Below, one piece after another: positions 36,839 to 45,675 of a DNA stretch of 64,000 nt. This stretch comes from Moraxellaceae bacterium AER2_44_116 (GTDB lineage Bacteria; Pseudomonadota; Gammaproteobacteria; Pseudomonadales; Moraxellaceae). The notes beneath the pieces were generated by a model that saw nothing but the letters and a program-made list of their open reading frames with translations, made no database searches and had not been told where the DNA came from. The position numbers and the translations under genes were made by a program. The number at the start of each line of letters is the position of its first letter. Position 1 is the stretch's first letter. The DNA lies in the NCBI GenBank assembly GCA_006546595.1, contig VIAD01000003.1, positions 1-64,000 on the forward strand, in the 5' to 3' direction.

Positions 36839-37003
36839 ATGAAAAAGTGGCAATGTATCGTATGTGGTTTTATTTATGACGAAGCCGTAGGTATGCCTTG
36901 GGATGGCGTGCCAGCAGGAACAGCATGGGCTGACGTGCCAGCCGATTGGGTTTGTCCTGATTGTGGCGTCGGCAAAGACGACTTTGAAATGGTCGAACTG
37001 TAA
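36839..37003 (+). CDS. rubA: Rubredoxin
   Basis: A 54-residue Fe(Cys)4 electron carrier. The iron ligands are Cys6/Cys9 (CIVCG) and Cys39/Cys42 (CPDCG), and the start MKKWQCIVCGFIYDEA is typical of Acinetobacter-type rubredoxins. It is followed by its likely reductase. In Acinetobacter this pair serves alkane hydroxylase AlkM; here it may also serve the rubrerythrin-like protein upstream. A terminator between it and the reductase suggests unequal expression. Confidence 0.95.
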   Translation: MKKWQCIVCGFIYDEAVGMPWDGVPAGTAWADVPADWVCPDCGVGKDDFEMVEL

Positions 37004-37046
37004 GTCTTTAGGGTGATGATTGAATCACCCTGATACTGATCAGGCC

Positions 37047-37075
37047 AAGGGCGCATATTCGCGCCCTTATTATTT
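37047..37075 (+). terminator. Terminator between rubredoxin and its reductase
   Basis: An 8-bp stem (AAGGGCGC and its complement) with a 6-base loop is followed by ATTATTT. Just before it lies a second hairpin (AGGGTGAT and complement, about 37009-37030). Confidence 0.72.
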
Positions 37076-37099
37076 GAGATTGAGTGGAGGAGCATCATC

Positions 37100-38254
37100 A
37101 TGGCATTAGTGATTATTGGGACAGGTTTGGCAGGTTATAACCTTGCCCGTGAATGGCGTAAACTGAATCCGACTGACGAACTCGTCATTATTACCCGCGA
37201 TGATGGCCGTAATTATTCTAAACCGATGCTATCGACAGGCTACACCAAAGGTAAAACGGCGGATCAGTTAGCGATGCAAACAGCGGCACAAATGGCGGAG
37301 CAGCTCAAAGCCGATATCCGCACCTTTGCCTCTGTCAGCGCGATTGATGCTACCGCCAAAACCATTACGGTTGATGGTGCGGTGTTAGCCTATGACAAAT
37401 TAGTCTTAGCACTGGGCGCAGACCCCTTCCAACCTCCTTTAGCGGGTGATGGTCTAGCTCGCGTTTATACCGTTAATGATTTGCTGGATTATGCCAAGTT
37501 TCAACAAGCGGCTGCTGGCAAGAAAAATGTCATTGTCATTGGTGGCGGTTTGATTGGTTGTGAATATGCCAATGATTTAAGCAATGGTGGCTATTCGGTA
37601 CAACTGATTGAGCCGGTCGGTCGTGTGTTACCTGCATTATTGCCGACGATGGCTTCGCATGCGGTGGGTAGTGCTTTGGAAGGTTTAGGTGTGACTTTCC
37701 ATTTTGGAGTGAGTGTACAAGCAGTTTATAACGAGGGCGAGGGTGTCCGCGCAGTATTGTCGGATGGCAAAGAAATCAGTGGTGATATTGTGTTATCGGC
37801 CATTGGCTTGCGTCCACGTATTGCACTCGCGAAAGAGGCAGGTTTAACGGTCAATCGTGGTGTCGTGGTCAATCGGTTATTAGCCACCAGTCAGCCCGAT
37901 ATTTATGCCTTGGGTGATTGTGCTGAAGTCGATGGTTTAGTGTTGCCTTATGTGTTGCCGTTAATGGCAGGTGCGCGTGCCTTGGCGAAAACCTTATCAG
38001 GTCAAGCGTCACCGATTAGTTATGCGGCGATGCCCGTGCAAGTCAAAACGCCTGTTTGCCCTGTCGTGGTTGCTCCTGCGTTTCCACACATGCAAGGTGA
38101 GTGGCTACTAGATGCTCAAGACGGTAACAGTGTTAAAGCCTTATATAAAAACAGCGACGGCGTACTGTTAGGCTTTGCCTTAACGGGAACGTTTGCGGGC
38201 GATGCCGCGTTAAAAGCGGAATTAGGAAAGTTAGTGCCTGCTTGGTTGGTTTAG
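37100..38254 (+). CDS. rubB: Rubredoxin-NAD+ reductase
   Basis: This FAD enzyme passes electrons from NADH to rubredoxin; 384 residues. The N-terminal FAD Rossmann motif is IIGTGLAGYNLAREW (about 4-18), the central NAD motif VIGGGLIGCEYANDL (about 147-161), and the second FAD contact IYALGDCAEVDG (about 268-279). Its length and lack of a long C-terminal extension match RubB of Acinetobacter. It works with rubA upstream. Confidence 0.93.
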   Translation: MALVIIGTGLAGYNLAREWRKLNPTDELVIITRDDGRNYSKPMLSTGYTKGKTADQLAMQTAAQMAEQLKADIRTFASVSAIDATAKTITVDGAVLAYDKLVLALGADPFQPPLAGDGLARVYTVNDLLDYAKFQQAAAGKKNVIVIGGGLIGCEYANDLSNGGYSVQLIEPVGRVLPALLPTMASHAVGSALEGLGVTFHFGVSVQAVYNEGEGVRAVLSDGKEISGDIVLSAIGLRPRIALAKEAGLTVNRGVVVNRLLATSQPDIYALGDCAEVDGLVLPYVLPLMAGARALAKTLSGQASPISYAAMPVQVKTPVCPVVVAPAFPHMQGEWLLDAQDGNSVKALYKNSDGVLLGFALTGTFAGDAALKAELGKLVPAWLV

Positions 38255-38277
38255 ACTAGGCTCATTATGCCCATCCT

Positions 38278-38305
38278 AAAAAGGCGATTGTAATATCGCC
38301 TTTTT
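38278..38305 (+). terminator. Terminator after rubB
   Basis: An 11-bp perfect stem (AAAAAGGCGAT and its complement) with a 6-base loop ends in a T-run, 24 bases after the stop. Confidence 0.9.
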
Positions 38306-38324
38306 TATTGCGAGGTCAAAAACT

Positions 38325-38594
38325 ATGCATACTGTTACCTGTCTTGCCTGTGGTTGGGTGATGGTCGCTTGTAGTCGCGCCCAAGCCGAGCAAGAAGTTG
38401 CTCAATTTAATGCCTATTTTGCCTCGCTCACAGAAAATCAACGTATTGATTATTATGGTCATAAAAAGGCTGACATCAAAAGATATGAGCAATGTTTTGG
38501 CTGTGGTGGTGCTTATCAAAATTTTCGTCATGCGGTAAAAGAAGACTGCCCTGATGGTGTGACATTACTCCCGTTGATTCAAGATGATGTATGA
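38325..38594 (+). CDS. Small cysteine-motif protein, function unknown
   Basis: I do not recognise this 89-residue protein. It has CLACGWVMVAC near the N-terminus (Cys at 6, 9 and 16) and CFGCGG at about 57-62, so two CxxC knuckles could bind zinc. No signal peptide or membrane helix is visible. It has a fair ribosome site (GAGG 9 bases upstream) and stands alone after a terminator, 42 bp before the SRPBCC gene on the same strand, with which it may form an operon. Confidence 0.65.
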   Translation: MHTVTCLACGWVMVACSRAQAEQEVAQFNAYFASLTENQRIDYYGHKKADIKRYEQCFGCGGAYQNFRHAVKEDCPDGVTLLPLIQDDV

Positions 38595-38636
38595 TGATAA
38601 CAAAAGTAATTTAGCATTTAATTTAAGGAAGCAAAC

Positions 38637-39110
38637 ATGACTCGCATTTCAGTCACTCATTTATTTAATGCCCCCATCAACGAAGTCTTTGAAGCGGTGA
38701 TTAATGCCGATAAATACCCGTATGTTTCACGATTGATTCATGTTGAGCGTGTGCGTCATGCTTCTGCCACCGAGAAAGACGGTGTTGGCACGATGCGTGA
38801 GGTGGAACTGGGAGTCATGTGGTTTAAAGAAGAATTCACCGCATTTCAACGGCCAACACAAGTGGATTATAAAATATTAGAAGCTAGACCGTATTTTGAG
38901 CATCAAGCGGGTAGTTTTTGCTTTAAAAAACGCGGCATTATGACCGAAGTCACATGGTCATCAACGTTTCATGTACCGTCCTCATGGCAGCCTCGCTTAG
39001 TCTCTACCGTGTCGGGTTGGGTCGCAAAAGCCGCATTTCGTTCAACATTAATGGTATTAGACAAACGCTTACAGGCTTCAAGACAGCTTAGAATTAAAGG
39101 CAAGGTTTAA
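38637..39110 (+). CDS. SRPBCC-fold (polyketide cyclase-like) protein
   Basis: The 157 residues follow the START/SRPBCC layout: an N-terminal strand TRISVTHLFNAPINEVFEAV (about 2-21), the YPYVSRLIHVERVR segment, beta strands, and a long C-terminal helix. Such proteins enclose a hydrophobic pocket for lipids or aromatics. AAGGAAG lies 8 bases upstream of the ATG. The ligand cannot be told. It is probably cytoplasmic, as no signal peptide is seen. Confidence 0.7.
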   Translation: MTRISVTHLFNAPINEVFEAVINADKYPYVSRLIHVERVRHASATEKDGVGTMREVELGVMWFKEEFTAFQRPTQVDYKILEARPYFEHQAGSFCFKKRGIMTEVTWSSTFHVPSSWQPRLVSTVSGWVAKAAFRSTLMVLDKRLQASRQLRIKGKV

Positions 39111-39208
39111 CGCGAGATAGCGACAAAATTTGGTACTGCTCCCGTCTACCTATATAATCACGACATCTAAACACTATCGACTTTTTGCCTACCCTCACGG
39201 ACTCCCTC

Positions 39209-40822
39209 ATGTTGCGTTTAACCGAAATCAGATTGCCTTTAGACCATGCACCAGAGGCCATATCCGCCGCGATTCTTCAACGTTTAGGGGTTCCTGCAAC
39301 GGATTTAATCCACTTCACCATCCATAAACGTAGTTATGATGCCCGTAAATCCAGTGCGATTATTCTGACCTATATTATTGATGTTGACGTCAAAAACGAA
39401 GCGCAGTTGTTAGCTAAGTTTGTGGGTGATGCTCATGTCAAAAGCACGCCTGATATGGCCTATAAGTTTGTCACACACTCGCCTGAAGGTTTAACCGAAC
39501 GTCCGATTATTGTCGGTTTTGGCCCTTGTGGTATTTTGGCTGCCTTAGTATTGGCGCAAATGGGCTTTAAACCCATTGTCTTAGAACGAGGCAAAGCGGT
39601 ACGCGAGCGTACTAAAGATACATGGGGCTTGTGGCGTAAAAACGTGTTAAATCCAGAGTCCAATGTGCAATTTGGTGAGGGCGGAGCAGGGACATTCTCC
39701 GATGGTAAGTTGTACAGTCAAATCAAAGACCCTAAACATTTAGGCCGTAAAGTGTTAGACGAGTTTGTCAAAGCAGGCGCGCCCGAAGAAATCTTATTTA
39801 TTAATAAACCCCACGTTGGCACGTTTAAATTGGTCACGATGGTAGAAACGATTCGTCAAACCATTGAGTCATTGGGTGGTGAAATCCGTTTTCAGCAACG
39901 TGTCGTTGACCTTGAAATTGATAATGGCCAAGTACGCGGTGTCATGCTAGCAAGTGGTGAAGTCCTACGCAGCAACCATATTATTGTCGCCTTGGGACAT
40001 AGTGCGCGTGATAGTTTTGCCATGTTGCATGAGCGTGGCGTATTTATGGAAGCCAAACCGTTTTCGGTCGGTTTTAGGATAGAACATCCACAAGGTTTAA
40101 TTGATCGTTGTCGCTTTGGCCAATTTGCAGGCCATCCCTTATTAGGTGCGGCGGATTACAAGTTGGTGCATCACGCTAAAAATGGCCGTTCGGTTTATAG
40201 TTTTTGTATGTGTCCCGGTGGTACGGTGGTGGCGGCTACTTCTGAGCCGAATCGTGTGGTCACCAATGGCATGAGTCAATATTCACGTAATGAACGGAAT
40301 GCCAATGCAGGAATTGTGGTGGAAATAAGCCCACAAGACTATCCCGATAGTAGTGCGTTGGGTGGTATTGCTTTTCAACGCTTTTGGGAGTCTAGAGCAT
40401 TTGAGTTGGGTGGCGGGACGTATGCTGCACCTGCACAATTAGTCGGTGATTTTTTGGCAAGAAGACCCTCCACGCAAGTGGGTTCGGTTGAGCCATCGTA
40501 TAAGCCTGCCGTTAATTGGTGTGATTTAAGTACTTGTTTGCCTGATTACGTCATCGAAGCGGTGCGTGAAGCCTTGCCTGCTTTTGATAAAAAAATCAAA
40601 GGCTTTGCGATGAACGACGCTGTGTTAACGGGTGTGGAGACGCGCACATCTTCACCCTTACGTATTACTCGTAATGAGTTCTGCCAAAGTTTAAATGTTA
40701 AAGGCTTGTTTCCTGCAGGTGAGGGGGCAGGTTATGCGGGTGGCATTCTATCGGCGGGAGTGGATGGGATTAAGGTTGCGGAAGCAGTGGCGTTGAGTAT
40801 GGTGAATCCACACTCATCATAA
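39209..40822 (+). CDS. FAD-dependent oxidoreductase, COG2509 type
   Basis: This is a predicted flavoprotein dehydrogenase of about 537 residues. ATG 39209 (MLRLTEIRLPL) is preferred to the TTG at 39185. An N-terminal 95-residue domain precedes the FAD-binding fold IVGFGPCGILAALVLAQMG (about 102-120). Further family marks are FGEGGAGTFSDGKLYSQIKD (about 155-174), HVGTFKLVTMVE, and the C-terminal GVETRTSSPLRI and FPAGEGAGYAGGI, which close the FAD site. The substrate of this widespread family is not established. It is monocistronic, ending before a strong terminator. Confidence 0.85.
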   Translation: MLRLTEIRLPLDHAPEAISAAILQRLGVPATDLIHFTIHKRSYDARKSSAIILTYIIDVDVKNEAQLLAKFVGDAHVKSTPDMAYKFVTHSPEGLTERPIIVGFGPCGILAALVLAQMGFKPIVLERGKAVRERTKDTWGLWRKNVLNPESNVQFGEGGAGTFSDGKLYSQIKDPKHLGRKVLDEFVKAGAPEEILFINKPHVGTFKLVTMVETIRQTIESLGGEIRFQQRVVDLEIDNGQVRGVMLASGEVLRSNHIIVALGHSARDSFAMLHERGVFMEAKPFSVGFRIEHPQGLIDRCRFGQFAGHPLLGAADYKLVHHAKNGRSVYSFCMCPGGTVVAATSEPNRVVTNGMSQYSRNERNANAGIVVEISPQDYPDSSALGGIAFQRFWESRAFELGGGTYAAPAQLVGDFLARRPSTQVGSVEPSYKPAVNWCDLSTCLPDYVIEAVREALPAFDKKIKGFAMNDAVLTGVETRTSSPLRITRNEFCQSLNVKGLFPAGEGAGYAGGILSAGVDGIKVAEAVALSMVNPHSS

Positions 40823-40894
40823 GATCGTGAAGGATGTTGGATTTATCATTACCATAAAACATGAGCAATAAGTATATTGTTGAAGCTTAAAAAG

Positions 40895-40928
40895 CCTCGT
40901 CAGCGTAAATGTTGGCGAGGTTTTTTTT
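40895..40928 (+). terminator. Terminator after the FAD oxidoreductase
   Basis: An 8-bp stem (CCTCGTCA with TGGCGAGG, one G-U pair) is followed by eight T residues. Confidence 0.88.
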
Positions 40929-41208
40929 GCGTTGATTAGACAAAGGTTGTACACAGTTTAATCGTTACGTTTTTATCAATACTCATCTGAAAATTACCTC
41001 GCTTGGTCATCCCGTTTCAGCAAAAAAGATAACACCCATTAAACTTGACCTGAGCCGCCAATATTTTAACTTTTGACGCTAAAAACAAGAATAATGACAG
41101 TAATTATCAATCCTCAAATAATTCTTAAAAGTAAGATTGTCCTACAGTTTGGCTAAGTGGAAATGAATGGCCAAATAATTTTTTCGTGTGGTCATGGGTG
41201 AATAAAAG
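40929..41208. other. Gap before the GH35 gene, nothing recognised
   Basis: This AT-rich stretch holds no ORF with a credible start and no clear palindrome. It presumably contains the promoter of the downstream glycosidase gene, but I cannot point to one. Confidence 0.5.
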
Positions 41209-44200
41209 ATGAAAAAAACGTGTTTAAGCGCAGCAATCGCTCTGACAATCATGGGCGTAGGTTCTGCTCATGCAACATTGGCCAATGGACAGCCTTACAC
41301 CGTGAGTATGGATGCCAAAGGTTTTATGATTGATGGTCAGTACCGTTTGTTGCGTGGCGGCACGGTGCAATGGTTTCGTATTCCCAGCAGTGAGTGGCGT
41401 GATCGTTTAGAAAAATTCAAAGGGGCGGGTTTTAATACCGTTGACTTGTATGTCGCGTGGAATGCCGTTGAGCCACGTGAAGGTGCGTTTAACTTTGCTA
41501 ATCCAAACCTACGTCAGTTTATTAGCCTCTGTAAAGAATTAGGCTTGTACGTCTATTTGCGTCCAGGCCCTTATATTACCAATGAAATGGACGGTGGCGG
41601 TGTACCTGCATGGTTGATGGCTAAGTCAACGAAAAAAGACATTGCCGCCGATGGTAAACCCAATTTGCGTACCCATGACCCTGATTATTTAAACTACGTA
41701 GGTAAATACTTACGTCGTGTGAATGCCGAAGTGCGTGATTTATTCGCCGATCGTGGTGGTCCGATTGTGATGTACTCCATCGAAAACGAATACAACTGGT
41801 TTCAACCCTTCCATGAAGCCGATAAGTTATTTGGTTATCAAGGTGGCCCAGAGCGCGGTTTATTACAAAGCTTCAATCCCAATGCCTATTTTACCGCCTT
41901 GCGTGACATTGTCCGTAATGACGGGATTACTGTGCCGATTACCACTTGTCCCGGTGATGGCAAAGCCTCCGCAACAGGTGATGTTGCAGGTGTTGTTCCC
42001 GTACCCAATATTTACAACGGCTTAGGTGGCGATTATCCTGAAAAAACGGCTGTTGATTTGTTGACTGATATGCACAGCAGCAATCATGGCGGCGTGTATG
42101 CCAATATGCCGAGTGGCACAACGGAAACTGACCGTGACCCTGTCAAAATTAAACGTTTATTGTTGGGCGGTTTAGACAGTGCCTTTGCGTTTAATGCCGT
42201 AGGGATGATGACCCCTGGCTATCGTAACGCTATCGTATTGAATACTCGTAGTGCCGATAACGCCTTTGATTTCAGCACTATCAATAACATTATGAACGGC
42301 TTTGTTTCGCCACAAGTGGGTTATTTTTCGGGTGTGGTCGATTATTACGGGCCGATTTCACCATCAGGTTTATTGCGTCCTTCGTTCCATGCTTTCCGTC
42401 GTGATAACTTGTTTTTTGATGCGGTTGAGCCATTTTTTGCATCCGCAGGAACAGCCGAAAAAACGGGTTTAACCGTATCTAATAGCGAAATTGGTGCGCG
42501 TGAACCGAATAACGTCAAAGTCAATTACTGGTTACAAGGCACACAAGGCGCACGTTTTGTCGGCTTGGTGAATCAATCAGGTTTCCCACAAAATATTCCC
42601 TTAAATGGCGTGAATTTAAACGGCGAAACCCTGCCGAAATACGCACCAATGACCGTGCCAACCAATCCAGAAGCAGGTGTTGCCTCTAAAGATTACGCGA
42701 TGATTTTGGTAAAAGATTTACCACTCACCAATGGTGCAGGCAAAGTGGCATGGACAAGCAGCGAATTATTAACCTCACGCAATTATAACGGCGATGCCTT
42801 AGTGATTGTGCATGGTGTCGCTAATACGCAAGGTGAGTTAGTGTTAGATGGTTTAGGTGCAGGCGCAACGATCGTCACCCGTGATAACGGTATTACCATT
42901 GCTGAGCAAAGTGCTAATCGTTTAGCCGTGACCTATGGCCATTATCCCCATTTAGAATTAGTTGTTCGTGCCGAAAGTGGTCGCTTGGTACGTGTGGTTG
43001 TGACGACTACCGAAGAAGCTGGGCGTTTTTGGTTTAGCAAAGCTAATAATGGCCAAGATATTGTCGTTGCTGGTTTAGAAATGCTGAAAGAAACGGGCGT
43101 TTCTTCACTTTATAACTTACAACTGGCAGCTGAAAACGATAGCAAAAGCCGTCCGTTATTTATTATGTCGCCGCGTAATGTCCAGTTGCGTAATTTAACC
43201 GTGACTTCCGCGTGGAATAATCAAACCCAAAGCGCAACCTTTGTTAAGCCACAAGCTGTTCCTACATTGCCTTCCTTACCGAGTTTAGCATTTGGTAAAG
43301 TCGCCAGTGATATGGGTGAGGCAGCGTTAAATTATAACGACAGCACATGGACAAAATGGACAGGCGAACCACAACCTTTAGAAATGAAAGGCATTTACAG
43401 TGGTCACGCATGGTATCGCACAGAACTGAATTTTGACCACGCACCATATTTTTGGGAAGACACATCGCTGTATATTGAACACGCCAGTGATATTGTTGGT
43501 ATCTACGTGAATGGCACATACCTGAGCACGCAATTACCGTTAGGTACTGAGTTAGATTCGGATTCATGGAATGCCAAATACAAGTTTCCTTCTTTACGTC
43601 CGTACTTAAAGCAAGGCAAAAACGTCATCGCTTTCCGTACTGAAGTCTGGGGTCATGGTAGCTTTATGTTCCCACGCGGTACTTTAGCCGCAACCAATAT
43701 GAAATTGCCAAGTTTAGGTTTTGATAGCTTAAAAGGCTTATGGGGCACAGCACGTTTAGGCGGTACGAATTTAACGAATTGGTCGCTACGTGGCGAGTTA
43801 AACGGCGAGCGTACAGGTTTGGCGAGCAATGCCTATAGTGACAGCACATGGCAATCGGCTGCTTTACCGATGAACTTGGCCAAAGGTGAAGTGCGTTGGT
43901 ATCGTACTAAGTTTGATGCCGCGCAATTACCGAATAGCAATAGCTTAAGTGCGCCATTGTCAGTGCGTTTGGGTGGCGCAAGAGTGAAAGCTACGGTATT
44001 TTTGAATGGTCAGTTGGTCGGTCGTTGGTTAAGTGGTGATGGCTGGTTGGATCGTGGTTTTTGGGGACGTGCGATTCGTGATATGTGGATGAACACTAAT
44101 CCTGATTACTTCCCGATTAGCACCACAGGCTTAAACCCCGCAGGAACAGCCAATGTCTTAGCGGTAGCTTTTGAGGATGTGTCGGCGGGTAGTGAAAGCG

Positions 44201-44325
44201 CAGCAACGATTAGCGATGTTTCTTTAGCGTATAGCCCAGAAATTCGTGCTGACATTAACGGCCAGTCGATGTTAGTGAATCAACCACGCGGCAAAACGGT
44301 TATCAATGTGGATTGGTTAGAGTAG
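41209..44325 (+). CDS. Secreted GH35-like beta-galactosidase homologue
   Basis: A 1038-residue exported protein with signal peptide MKKTCLSAAIALTIMGVGSAHA. Residues about 45-400 form a GH35 TIM barrel: RGGTVQWFRIP, NTVDLYVAWNAVEPREG, YLRPGPYITNEMDGGGVPAW, and IENEYN with the acid/base Glu194. The region where GH35 enzymes carry the nucleophile (usually a Glu before GGWF) reads TDMHSSNHGGVYANMP here, so the nucleophile is not evident. The C-terminal half has beta-sandwich domains with jelly-roll signatures (WYRTELNFD near 735; EVRWYRTKFDAAQLP near 895). It could be active on an unusual galactoside or be a binding protein. It stands alone, ending before a strong terminator. Confidence 0.82.
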   Translation: MKKTCLSAAIALTIMGVGSAHATLANGQPYTVSMDAKGFMIDGQYRLLRGGTVQWFRIPSSEWRDRLEKFKGAGFNTVDLYVAWNAVEPREGAFNFANPNLRQFISLCKELGLYVYLRPGPYITNEMDGGGVPAWLMAKSTKKDIAADGKPNLRTHDPDYLNYVGKYLRRVNAEVRDLFADRGGPIVMYSIENEYNWFQPFHEADKLFGYQGGPERGLLQSFNPNAYFTALRDIVRNDGITVPITTCPGDGKASATGDVAGVVPVPNIYNGLGGDYPEKTAVDLLTDMHSSNHGGVYANMPSGTTETDRDPVKIKRLLLGGLDSAFAFNAVGMMTPGYRNAIVLNTRSADNAFDFSTINNIMNGFVSPQVGYFSGVVDYYGPISPSGLLRPSFHAFRRDNLFFDAVEPFFASAGTAEKTGLTVSNSEIGAREPNNVKVNYWLQGTQGARFVGLVNQSGFPQNIPLNGVNLNGETLPKYAPMTVPTNPEAGVASKDYAMILVKDLPLTNGAGKVAWTSSELLTSRNYNGDALVIVHGVANTQGELVLDGLGAGATIVTRDNGITIAEQSANRLAVTYGHYPHLELVVRAESGRLVRVVVTTTEEAGRFWFSKANNGQDIVVAGLEMLKETGVSSLYNLQLAAENDSKSRPLFIMSPRNVQLRNLTVTSAWNNQTQSATFVKPQAVPTLPSLPSLAFGKVASDMGEAALNYNDSTWTKWTGEPQPLEMKGIYSGHAWYRTELNFDHAPYFWEDTSLYIEHASDIVGIYVNGTYLSTQLPLGTELDSDSWNAKYKFPSLRPYLKQGKNVIAFRTEVWGHGSFMFPRGTLAATNMKLPSLGFDSLKGLWGTARLGGTNLTNWSLRGELNGERTGLASNAYSDSTWQSAALPMNLAKGEVRWYRTKFDAAQLPNSNSLSAPLSVRLGGARVKATVFLNGQLVGRWLSGDGWLDRGFWGRAIRDMWMNTNPDYFPISTTGLNPAGTANVLAVAFEDVSAGSESAATISDVSLAYSPEIRADINGQSMLVNQPRGKTVINVDWLE

Positions 44326-44354
44326 CATCTACGTTTACTTTTTCTAATTAGTCT

Positions 44355-44387
44355 AAAAGCCCATTCTTCGGAGTGGGCTTTTTTTAT
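44355..44387 (+). terminator. Terminator after the GH35 gene
   Basis: A 12-bp stem (AAAAGCCCATTC with its complement, one G-U pair) is closed by a stable TTCG tetraloop and followed by a T-run. Confidence 0.92.
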
Positions 44388-44475
44388 TCAATAACTTGGC
44401 GTATTGAGTCAGGTTTTGTGTGGAATATATCGGTTAGCATGGCGGCAATAAACAAAATAACATGAGAGTACAACG

Positions 44476-45231
44476 GTGACTTTGATTAACAAATCGGTAT
44501 TGATGATGTGCATCATCTGTGCATGTTTCAACAATGCCTTCGCTCGTGAAGATGATGAATTGCAGCAGTTGCAAACTAAATTGACGAATCAATGGACATT
44601 AGTGAAAAGTGATAGGTTAAGACAAATCAAAACCTATGCTCGCTTGGAGGATGGAAAACATTACCGCTCTTTTCGTGCAACGGTAGTGATGAAAGATACT
44701 AAACCTGAAACCCTCGTACATTTTTTATTAGACTTTGATAGTTACCACAAATGGTACTGGCAGGTTGCAGAATCGAAACTGTTAAAAAAAGTGTCTCCGA
44801 CTGAGTATTATGTCTATTTAGTGCATAACGCCCCCGCAGGTTTGCCCGACCGCGATGTTATCCTACATGCAACGGTAGAATTACAAACGGCAAGCAAGAA
44901 TTATTTGACCTTGAAAGTACAAGCCGACCCAAATTATTTGCCATTGCGTCCCCCGTTAGTGCGAATGGTTGCTGAGGATTTGAGTTTTAAATTTACGCCT
45001 TTAGATTCAGGTGATATTTATATTGAATGTGAAGGCTATGTTGATCCGGGTGGTAATGTGCCGTCTTGGGCAGCGAATCTTGTGCAGCATAATGCGCCAT
45101 ACAGCGTGTCTTTAGGCTCATTAAGAATGGTTAAAAAAGAAGAGTATATCCAAGCAAAAGCTCCGTTACCGTTCCCTGTTTTTGGGTACAACGAGTACGT
45201 GTCTAAATTGCAACGTGGACAATTAAATTAA
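44476..45231 (+). CDS. Exported START-domain lipid-binding-like protein
   Basis: A 251-residue protein beginning with GTG (no nearer ATG keeps the signal peptide MTLINKSVLMMCIICACFNNAFA). The mature part has the START/SRPBCC layout: RSFRATVVMKDTKPETLVHFLLDFDSYHKWYW (about 60-91), NAPAGLPDRDVILHATVEL and a C-terminal helix. Bacterial START proteins of this kind bind sterol-like or fatty ligands in the periplasm. It is flanked by terminators on both sides, so it is a single transcription unit. The ligand is unknown. Confidence 0.75.
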   Translation: MTLINKSVLMMCIICACFNNAFAREDDELQQLQTKLTNQWTLVKSDRLRQIKTYARLEDGKHYRSFRATVVMKDTKPETLVHFLLDFDSYHKWYWQVAESKLLKKVSPTEYYVYLVHNAPAGLPDRDVILHATVELQTASKNYLTLKVQADPNYLPLRPPLVRMVAEDLSFKFTPLDSGDIYIECEGYVDPGGNVPSWAANLVQHNAPYSVSLGSLRMVKKEEYIQAKAPLPFPVFGYNEYVSKLQRGQLN

Positions 45232-45291
45232 AAAAAGTGCATGACGGTTTAGCGATTAATCGTTTATTGATAACGACGCGACTTGATAAAG

Positions 45292-45325
45292 CCTCGTTAA
45301 GGACAACCCTAACGAGGTTTCGTTT
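45292..45325. terminator. Hairpin between convergent genes
   Basis: CCTCGTTA pairs with TAACGAGG across a 10-base loop, followed by TTTCGTTTTT on the plus strand and preceded by TTTATC-like sequence for the minus strand. It probably serves both converging genes. Confidence 0.75.
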
Positions 45326-45340
45326 TTCTTAATAGACAAC

Positions 45341-45541
45341 TTAAGCAGCGTGATTATGTTCAACCCGCGCTTTATGCCGCACCTCTTCTTCAATTTGATG
45401 TAATAGTGTTAAGGTACTGGCAATGGTATTGGCTTCAGTGCTGTCAGCTGCCAATAAGTCACGATGGATGTGTTCTAGTTGCAAAATCTGTTGATGAATG
45501 GTGCGAGGATCAACATTGGTTAAGGTAATTGACATGGTCAT
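45341..45541 (-). CDS. Small helical protein, function unknown
   Basis: This 66-residue acidic, helix-forming protein (Leu, Glu and His rich; IHQQILQLEHIHRDLLAA at about 15-32) has no signal peptide and no family that I know. It is kept because CGGAG lies 8 bases before the ATG, it is isolated between a terminator and msrA, and its composition looks like protein rather than chance. A small regulatory or stress protein is possible. Confidence 0.5.
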   Translation of the reverse strand: MTMSITLTNVDPRTIHQQILQLEHIHRDLLAADSTEANTIASTLTLLHQIEEEVRHKARVEHNHAA

Positions 45542-45675
45542 CTCTATTCTCCGTGTGATGAATAAAACTTGCGTCCAATGACAACGTAAGCCCTAAATTT
45601 AGGACTCGCATTCAGCAAGCCCTACAGAAAGATATAGACCCATTTGTTGATTCTTACCAATGCAGTTGTGTGAGT

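Noticed and set aside
40929..41208. Possible small RNA or riboswitch upstream of the GH35 gene
   Set aside because: No stable hairpin series or known aptamer pattern was visible.
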